DNA from: Acidobacteriota bacterium
GTDB lineage: Bacteria > Acidobacteriota > Terriglobia > Acidiferrales > UBA7541
DNA length: 64,000 nucleotides
Reading direction: 5' to 3'
Assembly (NCBI GenBank): GCA_013289585.1
Contig: JABCZR010000007.1
Span: 124,001 to 188,000, forward strand
This document shows, piece by piece, positions 52,081-58,741 of this stretch. The position numbers were made by a program, and so were the translations under genes. Within the stretch, counting starts at the first letter, position 1; every line of letters starts with the position of its first letter. The notes under the pieces were generated by a model. It saw nothing but the letters and a program-made list of their open reading frames with translations. It was not told the origin of the DNA and ran no database searches.

Positions 52081-52118
52081 AAAAGCCCACTTCTCCTCTC
52101 GGAGCAAGTGGGCTTTTT
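52081..52118. terminator. Bidirectional rho-independent terminator
   Basis: AAAAGCCCACTT pairs with AAGTGGGCTTTT, a 12-bp perfect stem with a 13-base loop, followed by T. It lies between the convergent propeller and pilin genes and fits both. Confidence 0.9.
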
Positions 52119-52141
52119 GATTTTGAAAGATGGCCGACTTA

Positions 52142-52630
52142 TTACAGTGCGCTGTCCGCGCTGGTGCAGGCCGTGCCACCCGCGTTGTAGCGGATCACGC
52201 CGGACTGGTCGGAACAGAACGCACGCTGGCCGCTCTGGCCAAGGGCGCTCGGAACCGCCAATGAGGTATAGGTCACTGCCGGAACGGTTGCGCCCGCCGT
52301 GGCTGTGAAGGTATAACCGCTCTTCACTGCCGTGGATGCCAAGACGTCATCGATCAAGCATGCTGTCGTGGACGTTGCACCGGTGGTCGTCGCGCAGGTT
52401 GAAGCTGCGCCGCCAAGGCTGGCCAGAGCAGCGAAACCGATCGACGGATACGTGGTCGAATAGGTCACTTCAGCGGTGTTAATCGTGCGGAGAGAACCTA
52501 CTGCCGAAGCCTCGTTCGCGGCCATACGAGACCGGAGGAGGTTGGGGATGGCGATGGCCGCGATGATCAGAATGATCGCCACGACGATCAGCAACTCGAT
52601 GAGAGAAAACCCTTTTTGTTTATTGCGCAT
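52142..52630 (-). CDS. Type IV pilin/PilA-like major pilin
   Basis: 162-residue prepilin. The leader MRNKQKG is cut before Phe (G|FSLIELLIVVAIILIIAAI), with the conserved Glu5 of the mature protein and a hydrophobic helix. The mature part has three Cys (STCATTT, TTACLIDD, RAFCSDQS) and a fourth near the end (GGTACTSADSAL), consistent with D-loop disulfides. AGGAG lies 9 bases upstream of the ATG. It functions in pili, adhesion, twitching or DNA uptake. No pilus assembly genes are adjacent. It is a candidate output target for c-di-GMP. Confidence 0.92.
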   Translation of the reverse strand: MRNKQKGFSLIELLIVVAIILIIAAIAIPNLLRSRMAANEASAVGSLRTINTAEVTYSTTYPSIGFAALASLGGAASTCATTTGATSTTACLIDDVLASTAVKSGYTFTATAGATVPAVTYTSLAVPSALGQSGQRAFCSDQSGVIRYNAGGTACTSADSAL

Positions 52631-53053
52631 TTCTGACTTCTCCTTATAGTCCGAAAGACTTAGTCCTGAGTAACCTGGAACAGCGCCTCAAGCCGAGTTC
52701 ATTATGGAACAGGTCGGGAAAAGTTGGCCATAGGCCACCTGTCCCAATTTGGGGCAGACCACTGTCCTACGCAAATCGAGGGTTTTTCCCGTACAGGAGT
52801 TCTAGTACCGTTTACACTCCGCCACTGCTCCCCTTCTTGGGCTCTTTTTAACCCTTTTATTGTCATAAGCATGCAAGGTGGCCAACTCCACTTTTTCGCC
52901 ATATTCCAGGAACTCGCCTATAGGCCCTTCTTTTGTGTACCTGTACCAGCTCCTTTCTTCTACTGTCCTTGAGCTGGTGACCCTGCTCGCGCGTCGGTCT
53001 TACGGAGATTGGACTCGGGGCTTCCTGACCAGAATCTTCCATCAAATCTATCG
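52631..53053. other. Upstream region of the pilin gene
   Basis: No gene supported. CTGTCCCAATTTGGGGCAG (52739-52757) is a near-perfect 19-base palindrome (8 of 9 pairs), and TTGGCCATAGGCCA (52724-52737) is another just before it, about 100 bases upstream of the pilin start. Both could be regulator sites. A hairpin ACCAGCTC/GAGCTGGT (52945-52978) with an 18-base loop lies further away. No sigma-54 promoter was found. Confidence 0.45.
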
Positions 53054-53470
53054 CTACTTTTCGTCCACATACTCCTCGGGAACGTCATCTTCGGGCACCT
53101 CGTGAGTCCTAACTTCCCGCTCATCGGCACTATCAGCGCTTTGCACGCCTCGTACGACTTCCGCTTCAAACGCGTTTCCTTCTTCCAGCAGCTCTTCCAC
53201 GCTTTCGGACGCCGCGCCAGCAATTCCGGAAAGGCCCTGCAAATCACCCGACTGGCCGGCCGAGCGTGCCCCCAGTCCCTTTGGCTCATAGACCACGCTG
53301 TCGATAATCTCGCTCTTCCCGCGGATTTGCTTTTTCTTGGCCGCAGACTTTTTCCCGGAAGATTTCTTCCTGGGCGCAGCTTTCTTTTTCGACGGCTTTT
53401 TCTTCGGAGCCAGCTTCTTGCCCCGCGCCTTCGTCTTTGCTTTCTTCTTTTTGGTTTTCTTGGTGGCCAT
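53054..53470 (-). CDS. Lys-rich histone-H1-like protein with acidic C-terminal half
   Basis: 138 residues of two opposite halves. Residues 1-50 are Lys/Ala/Pro repeats (KKTKKKKAKTKARGKKLAPK then KKPSKKKAAPRKK), like bacterial H1-type nucleoid proteins. Residues 55-138 are acidic (ESVEELLEEGNAFEAEVVRG, then EVRTHEVPEDDVPEEYVDEK). I recognise the second half as a recurring acidobacterial tail but have no function for it. DNA binding by the first half is likely by composition. The ribosome site is weak. Possibly regulated with or competing against RNA. Confidence 0.72.
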   Translation of the reverse strand: MATKKTKKKKAKTKARGKKLAPKKKPSKKKAAPRKKSSGKKSAAKKKQIRGKSEIIDSVVYEPKGLGARSAGQSGDLQGLSGIAGAASESVEELLEEGNAFEAEVVRGVQSADSADEREVRTHEVPEDDVPEEYVDEK

Positions 53471-53523
53471 AGGCGGAGTCTACCACTTTCTTTCGCGCGT
53501 GTTTACTGCCGCTCGATCTCGCG

Positions 53524-54006
53524 TCAGTCATCCTTACTATCGAGATCCACGAACTCCGGCTCCCACGGTTGCTTCTCCAGATCCAGGCGCGCCACCATCA
53601 CCGGCAATTGAAACCTGCGTGGGCCCGCGCTTCCCGGGTTAATGTAAAGCACGCCGTCGCGCACCAGCTTACCGGGCTTGTGGGAATGCCCGCTAACGAC
53701 AATCCGAAATCCAGCTGTGGCGGGATTCAAGTCCAGGGCTTTCACGTCATGCAAAACATAAATCGTCACTCCGCCGGCTTCCGCAATCGCCGTCTCCGGC
53801 AATGCCCGCGTCCAGGGCTCCGTATCCACATTTCCGCGAACGGCCACCACGGGAGCCAGTTTTTTCAACGCTTCCAGGATCTCCGCATTCCCCACATCCC
53901 CGGCATGGATAATCAGCTGCGAACCGCGAAGAGCCTCAAGCGCCTCCTCGCGCAGCAATCCGTGGGTATCCGAGATCAGCCCAATCTTTGTCGGACGCTC
54001 TGGCAC
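53524..54006 (-). CDS. YfcE/MJ0936-type metallophosphoesterase
   Basis: 160 residues with the metal-binding motifs of the calcineurin-like fold: IGLISDTHGLLREEAL (D-x-H), IIHAGDVGN (G-D), VRGNVD (G-N-x-D), VLHDVK (H) and VVSGHSHKPG (G-H-S/T-H). Members hydrolyse phosphodiesters, including cyclic nucleotides in vitro. ILYINPGSAGPRR closes the fold. It is a single minus-strand gene, 53 bases after the Lys-rich gene in the reverse direction. Substrate unknown. Confidence 0.92.
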   Translation of the reverse strand: MPERPTKIGLISDTHGLLREEALEALRGSQLIIHAGDVGNAEILEALKKLAPVVAVRGNVDTEPWTRALPETAIAEAGGVTIYVLHDVKALDLNPATAGFRIVVSGHSHKPGKLVRDGVLYINPGSAGPRRFQLPVMVARLDLEKQPWEPEFVDLDSKDD

Positions 54007-54079
54007 ATACGAATCCTACGCCGCGGTTTCTCGCCGGCATACGAAATGTTTGTATTGCTTGTGGATTTTGCGTTTCTGC

Positions 54080-54457
54080 TTACGCGGACACTTTGGTAGG
54101 TATGGGACGCCGTAGCGGCTTTGATCCCGGTATGGGGAACTGCATGTGCCAGAAGTTGGTTTCCGGCGATACAAACTCCACACCGATGTATTGTTTGCCG
54201 TCGCGAGCTCGGTGAATCGAAACCACCCGGCACTCCATCGATTGGGCCGTATGGTCGTTCACAAGAATCAGCGATTGTCCCACTAATACGATCTCTTCCA
54301 GTGGGAACAACGCACCGTGGCGGTTCACCGACTGCGAATTCGTCGTGGCCGTAAACTTTTCCCCATTATCTGTTTTGCCCAGGATCGTCAGTGGCACCGT
54401 GAGGGCCACGCGAAGAGTCCGCCGCCGTTCTTTGCACCGAAAATGAAGTAGAGACAT
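54080..54457 (-). CDS. PilZ domain protein
   Basis: About 125 residues. The c-di-GMP motifs are ERRRTLRVAL (R-x-x-x-R) and NSQSVNRHGALF, which stands in for D/N-x-S-x-x-G, here with H before G. QYIGVEFVSPE is the closing strand. The second motif is degenerate, so ligand binding is not assured. ATG 54457 is chosen; a TTG at 54475 would add six residues. With the GGDEF cyclase at 41-42 kb and the pilin at 52 kb it could be part of surface control, but there is no operon link. Confidence 0.8.
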   Translation of the reverse strand: MSLLHFRCKERRRTLRVALTVPLTILGKTDNGEKFTATTNSQSVNRHGALFPLEEIVLVGQSLILVNDHTAQSMECRVVSIHRARDGKQYIGVEFVSPETNFWHMQFPIPGSKPLRRPIPTKVSA

Positions 54458-55252
54458 CTCGAACCAAGACCTCAAATCTGATTTTCGAAACTAAAATACT
54501 GCGACTACCTTCGAGTGGCGGGCTTCCACCCAAGATTTCGTGTCAGCAGCGCGCTGAAGCGAACGAAGAGCAGAAGCGATGTGACCAGCACAAACCTTGC
54601 CCACACAGCCCAAAGTTTGCCAATTTGCCTCTTCGAGGGCAATGGCGGAACGGTACCATAAAAAACGGTCCCAAAACAGTACCGTCGTACTTCCTGCCTC
54701 TTTCCGTTCCCAATGGGTCACCATCTCTCGAAACAATCGTAATTCCGCTGCCTCACGATCTTTCCCTCCTCGAACTCCAGGAACATCGCGAAGTAGGCCT
54801 TCCTCTGGCTTCTTGACGGTAGCGATCTAAACGAAACCGTCAGCGTCCCCATCCATTCCACCTCCAACGCCGCCTGCTCTCCCTCCGCCATCTCGTTTGT
54901 TATCAGATATTTCTGCCCAGTCATGAATTCTCGGCCGCGCTCCGCTCCTTCGAGTGCCCCAGCTTATGCCAGTCGCTCTTCGGCAGTAGCGGGCCGCGGA
55001 ATACTACAAATTCCACTCCGAACGCGAAGAACGCCCCAAGCGTCTCTCCCGTTACTCCGCTTTAAATGGCCCCCAAATAACTCCTCGCGAATTCCAGATT
55101 CCTGGCCTGTACGCTGATTTCGTCCCTCCCCGATGCCGCAAACTCCTCGGGGCACGAGCTATTCCGTGCGCCGGCCTGCCCTTCTCTAGTGACCTGGACG
55201 ACGCTTTCGTTTCAAACTGAATTGTCCGCGCGACGGCTCAGCTTTGTTAAAT
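54458..55252. other. Stretch without an intact gene
   Basis: It contains the truncated NTF2-like relic (54718-54924). One plus-strand frame at about 54999-55220 stays open with protein-like residues (EYYKFHSEREERPKRLSRYS) but has no start codon and no family that I know, so it may be another relic. The rest shows nothing clear. Confidence 0.45.
54718..54924 (-). pseudogene. Truncated NTF2-like/SnoaL-like protein
   Basis: 68 residues corresponding to the C-terminal half of SnoaL-like (nuclear transport factor 2 fold) proteins: YLITNEMAEGEQAALEVEWM, then AYFAMFLEFEEGKIVRQRNY and DCFERW. Relatives are about 130 residues; the first strand and helices should lie upstream. In the same frame, upstream codons still read LEGAERGREF before a TAA, so the N-terminal half has been replaced or mutated. 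No ribosome site for the ATG. Degraded gene by my reading; a small real domain cannot be excluded. Confidence 0.65.
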
Positions 55253-56179
55253 CTAGTTCTCTAGGAGTTTTACGATCAGCACCGGATTCACCCTGGCTCG
55301 CTCCACCGTCAATCCCCAATGAAGGTGCGGCCCGGTTACCCGCCCGGTAGCCCCAACCTTTCCCAGCACGGCGCTGGTTTCCAGTTCGTCTCCCACTTTG
55401 ACGTCAATCTCGGAGAGGTGCCCGTAGAAGGTGTAGACCCCCAGCCCATGGTCGATCACAACTGTGTTTCCCGAAAAAAATAATTCCTCCGCCAGCACCA
55501 CCCGCCCGCGTTGCGCGGCATGCACCGGTGTCCCCGTAACCCCGGGAAAATCCGCTCCCCCGTGCGGCGAGCCGGGATTCCCGTTTAGAATCCGCCGTCT
55601 CCCAAAATTCGACCCCGTCGTCGCTCCATCCAGGGGAATACGAAACTTCCCATCCCATAGCCGTTCCGGGGTGACCTGATCGAAAATGTCCCGCAGTTTC
55701 TGGCGCTCTTCGTCGGCACGTTTAATCTGCTCCGCGCTCGGTTCGACGAACTGTTTGCCAACCGTCAGTTTTTCTGTCGCAAATCGTCCCGCCCTCACTT
55801 CAATCGTCGTGCTGCACGCGATCTTTTCACCGCCGGTGGTTTGTCCCGTCACCTTCAGCTCGTACGCGCCCGGTGCCTTTTCGAGGTCCACGCCCAGCAA
55901 CCCCTTATGTACAGCCGTGGTGTTCCCTTCGTGCCAGAAGAGGACCGTTCGCCCGCCCCACTCCCCCTTGATTTCCGTCAACGGCTTCGCGCTTTTCACC
56001 TCCGCCAGCAACAAACTTCCCTGGCTCGATTCCGGCGCGCTCAGATGCAACGTTATTCCAGCGCTGCAGGAGCCGGCTGCTTCCGCCATCGCTCCTACCG
56101 AAAGCAAGAAGATACATGTTCCGAGATACGACACGGCGAATGCTATCCGCCGCGTTCGAATTGGATTTAGGCTTCGCAC
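55253..56179 (-). CDS. M23 family peptidase (LytM/NlpD-like)
   Basis: 308 residues. A signal peptide (IAFAVSYLGTCIFLLSVGAM then AEA), a beta-rich spacer (60-130), a helical stretch (135-175), and the M23 domain at about 195-300. Zinc motif residues are in NPGSPHGGADF (H-x-x-x-D) and GPHLHWGL (H-x-H). The core also shows VVIDHGLGVYTFYGHLS. It is likely a peptidoglycan endopeptidase in the periplasm. The start follows the next gene's stop by one base, suggesting a common transcript. Confidence 0.92.
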   Translation of the reverse strand: MRSLNPIRTRRIAFAVSYLGTCIFLLSVGAMAEAAGSCSAGITLHLSAPESSQGSLLLAEVKSAKPLTEIKGEWGGRTVLFWHEGNTTAVHKGLLGVDLEKAPGAYELKVTGQTTGGEKIACSTTIEVRAGRFATEKLTVGKQFVEPSAEQIKRADEERQKLRDIFDQVTPERLWDGKFRIPLDGATTGSNFGRRRILNGNPGSPHGGADFPGVTGTPVHAAQRGRVVLAEELFFSGNTVVIDHGLGVYTFYGHLSEIDVKVGDELETSAVLGKVGATGRVTGPHLHWGLTVERARVNPVLIVKLLEN

Positions 56180-56180
56180 C

Positions 56181-56627
56181 CTAGGATCGCTGTTGCCGCA
56201 TCATCGCTACGCGCGGTTCCACCTTTGCGAATTGCGCGCGCCCAATCTTCGATCCCATAATGGCCTTCTCCGACATCAGGAACAGATCGGGATTCTTGGC
56301 CTTTTCGCGAAGCTCTTTCAAAAATGGCCGCACCTTGGCGAACATGAAGTACAGCTCGCCGCAAAACGCCGGCTCAAAAAACAGTTTTTCGCTCAAAATG
56401 CCATTCAGGACAAACGACGTCGCAATCCCCCAATAGCCGCCCACCTGCCGCAACCAGTTATTTTCTTGCGACCCGAAATCCATCGCCACTTTCATGAAAT
56501 CATCGGCATCCTTCGGCCAGAACGTCGTTAGCCACCATTGCCGCGCCTTGCGCAGTTCCGGCTCGCGCCTCAGGTTGTAGAGTTCCAGGATCAATCGCGC
56601 GTCATCGGCAGTCGGTTTCTTCGGCAT
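56181..56627 (-). CDS. Conserved acidobacterial protein of unknown function
   Basis: 148 residues, helical, soluble. LELYNLRREPELRKARQWWL, FWPKDADDFMKVAMDFGSQE and NNWLRQVGGYWGIATSFVLN are characteristic but not a family with a known job; it resembles DUF4760-type proteins. The stop TAG is one base from the M23 peptidase's start (56179). The pairing suggests cotranscription, and perhaps a link to cell-wall work, by position only. Confidence 0.78.
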   Translation of the reverse strand: MPKKPTADDARLILELYNLRREPELRKARQWWLTTFWPKDADDFMKVAMDFGSQENNWLRQVGGYWGIATSFVLNGILSEKLFFEPAFCGELYFMFAKVRPFLKELREKAKNPDLFLMSEKAIMGSKIGRAQFAKVEPRVAMMRQQRS

Positions 56628-56899
56628 CGTTATCCTCCAGGGAATTTCCGCCTTGTGATTTTACCTATCGCCCGCTCCTTTGTGTGCCCGGTTTCCAGAT
56701 ACCGTTCCTCTTCAACTGTCCGGCAACGCGACACTTCCATCCCACGCACGGACGCGTCCTTCCTGCCTCCCCGACCGCGATTCCACGCAAATCCTTATTC
56801 TGCAATAACTTCGGTTTCACCCAACAGCGGCAACGGAATTGCCATACCATTGGCGGCAAGTTCTATCTCTTCGACTCCGAGGCACTCGAAGGAGGCTCC

Positions 56900-57358
56900 A
56901 TGAAAAAGATCGATCGCATGCGTGAGAAAGTGACCATCCTGCCTACTTCCACTTACCTTTCCAAAATGCATGACGCCGGCTGGAGCCTTGTGGCCCTCGA
57001 ATGGGAGCGCGAAGTGGAGTCGTCCTCCACCCCGGTCGAGCAGGAGCCTTCCGCCGCAACCGAGGAGATACCTTTCGGCCTTCGCATCTCCGCCGACTGC
57101 CATCACCTCGAGGACGACCCCCTCGAAATGCAAACTCTCAAATTCCTCGCCGAAATGATCGTCCAGGACATCTCCTTTACCAGTATGGCCGACGCCCTAA
57201 ACGTCCGCGAGTATCGCACGCGCGACGGCCGCCCCTGGAACGCTGCAGGTGTCTTCAAGCTCACCCCGCGCCTGATCGACGTCGCCCCGCGCATCCTCTC
57301 CGGCACCGAATGGGAATCCCGCCGCAAACAGTTGTCCCACATCTCCTGGAACTCTTAG
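56900..57358 (+). CDS. Protein with a recombinase-like DNA-binding C-terminal module
   Basis: 152 residues from ATG 56900 (GGAGG 6 bases before it). The N-terminal half is acidic and unassigned; YLSKMHDAGWSLVALEWERE starts it. The C-terminal half (residues 75-150) reads FLAEMIVQDISFTSMADALN, VREYRTRDGRPWNAAGVFKL and TPRLIDVAPRILSGTEWESR, which is like the 'x-A-x-x-L-N-x-x-G-Y-x-T-R-x-G-x-x-W-x-x-x-x-V' winged segment of serine recombinases. It is not a recombinase, since the catalytic domain is missing. A 3' end relic of a second copy lies 1.3 kb downstream. I think it binds DNA; function unknown. Confidence 0.72.
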   Translation: MKKIDRMREKVTILPTSTYLSKMHDAGWSLVALEWEREVESSSTPVEQEPSAATEEIPFGLRISADCHHLEDDPLEMQTLKFLAEMIVQDISFTSMADALNVREYRTRDGRPWNAAGVFKLTPRLIDVAPRILSGTEWESRRKQLSHISWNS

Positions 57359-57474
57359 CAATTGGTCCAACAGAGAAATAAGCAGGCGCGGGGGGAACGC
57401 AGTTCGCCACCTGGCCGTTATTCCGCATTTCAGTCAAACAAAAACGGTTCAGCGACAAATAACGGTATCCGCCA

Positions 57475-57493
57475 CTTGGAAGACGTTTCCAAG
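57475..57493. promoter_or_regulatory. Inverted repeat upstream of the HtrA-like protease
   Basis: CTTGGAAGACGTTTCCAAG: perfect 7-bp arms around a 5-base centre, 67 bases before the protease start. TAGTAT at 57507-57512 could be a -10 box with the repeat in the -35 area. Operator role inferred only from position. Confidence 0.4.
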
Positions 57494-57560
57494 TAGGAGT
57501 CTTCAGTAGTATGGTTGGGTCCGCCATCGAATGAGACTAGGTGTACTCTGAGAGGGTGAA

Positions 57561-58616
57561 ATGCGCACCATCCTGGCCTTCACGTTTGCCCTTGCCACGC
57601 TTACCACGCTGAGCGCACAGTCCCCTCCCTCCTCGGACATCACAACTATCTTCCAGGTCGCAACCAAGGCTAGCGTTGCAGTTGTCGCGTCCGACGCATC
57701 AGGTAAGCCGTTCTCCCAGGGAAGCGGTTTTCTTGTCAGCAGGGACGGCAAAGTCATCACCAATCTCCACGTCATTCAGGGAGCTGCCTCAGCCATCGTC
57801 AAGTTTCCAGACGGAGCTTTTTACGAAGTCGAAGGGTTTCTTGGCACGGATACCAGCATGGACATCGCCGTCTTGAAGCTCCGCACTTCGAGCAAGGAAT
57901 TCCCTTTCCTGCGATTCGCTGACGTGGATCAGGTCGCCATCGGTCAGCACGTGGTTGCAATCGGGAGCCCGATGTCACTTGAGAACACGGTCTCGGATGG
58001 CATCGTGAGTGCGATTCGGGCCGCTCGCGATCTCGACCCCAGATTGGACGCAAACCTGCGAGTCTTCCAAACCACTTCGCCCATTTCGCCGGGTAGTAGC
58101 GGCGGTGCCCTGCTCAACATGCAGGGCGAAGTAATAGGCATAACCTCCTTCGGCATCGAAACTGGCCAGAACCTGAACTTCGTGATCCCCATCAGCTACG
58201 CGAAGCCACTACTGGAAACAGATCATGTGAGGCCCTTTTCACAGCTCCCGGCCGCAGCAGCCGGCGACGATATGCGCCGAGGGCTTGCTCGGCTCGCAGG
58301 CACCTATGTCGGTATCTGGCGGAGTAGACCAAGTGGGGCTGGAGCTTTGGCACTCACGGTCGAAGTTGAGAATAGCCGCTTGCGGGCGAGCGCCGAGATT
58401 ACCGGGAGTCCGTCAGGCTACAAAGGCGACTCCCTGACTGCGAGCAACTTGAAGGACATGGGGGACGGCGTGTGGTCTGTCGAGTTCACTGGCGAGCATT
58501 CCAAGCTGACAGCCACCGGCATCTTTAAGCCAGGCAGCTTTGTGGGAGACTTCTCCTACCAATACAGCAACCATCGTCCGCCCGACCGGGGCAAATGGAT
58601 CGTCAGCAGGCATTAG
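57561..58616 (+). CDS. Exported HtrA-like trypsin-family serine protease without PDZ
   Basis: 351 residues. Signal peptide MRTILAFTFALATLTTLSAQ. Protease domain at about 30-220 with the triad His in VITNLHVIQG, Asp in TSMDIAVLKL and Ser in ISPGSSGGALLNMQGEVIGI; the DegP-type layout is clear. Instead of PDZ domains it has a C-terminal beta domain (about 240-350: GTYVGIWRSRPSGAGALALT, GDFSYQYSNHRPPD), of a kind I do not recognise. Periplasmic quality control or signalling is likely. It lies between a gene and a relic of that gene's 3' end, so it may have arrived by insertion. Confidence 0.87.
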   Translation: MRTILAFTFALATLTTLSAQSPPSSDITTIFQVATKASVAVVASDASGKPFSQGSGFLVSRDGKVITNLHVIQGAASAIVKFPDGAFYEVEGFLGTDTSMDIAVLKLRTSSKEFPFLRFADVDQVAIGQHVVAIGSPMSLENTVSDGIVSAIRAARDLDPRLDANLRVFQTTSPISPGSSGGALLNMQGEVIGITSFGIETGQNLNFVIPISYAKPLLETDHVRPFSQLPAAAAGDDMRRGLARLAGTYVGIWRSRPSGAGALALTVEVENSRLRASAEITGSPSGYKGDSLTASNLKDMGDGVWSVEFTGEHSKLTATGIFKPGSFVGDFSYQYSNHRPPDRGKWIVSRH

Positions 58617-58662
58617 TAGTCGACCGCGCTGAACCGGCACATGAAATGTCCACAGGCGGGTA

Positions 58663-58707
58663 GCCTGCCGCAAACAGAAGTTGTCCCACATCGCGTGGAA
58701 TTCGTGA
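58663..58707 (+). pseudogene. 3' end relic of a second copy of the gene at 56900-57358
   Basis: Codons from 58663 read ACRKQKLSHIAWNS and then TGA. The last residues of the upstream gene are RRKQLSHISWNS and stop. About 33 of 40 bases match, with one in-frame 3-base insertion. Nothing further upstream matches. The copies flank the protease gene as direct repeats 1.3 kb apart. Confidence 0.7.
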
Positions 58708-58741
58708 TTCGAATCGTTGGTCGTTCGCTGCGAAGGTTTGG

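Noticed and set aside
52631-52760. Sigma-54 promoter upstream of the pilin gene
   Set aside because: Checked TGGC...GC spacing around TGGCC sequences; the required GG-N10-GC pattern is not met.
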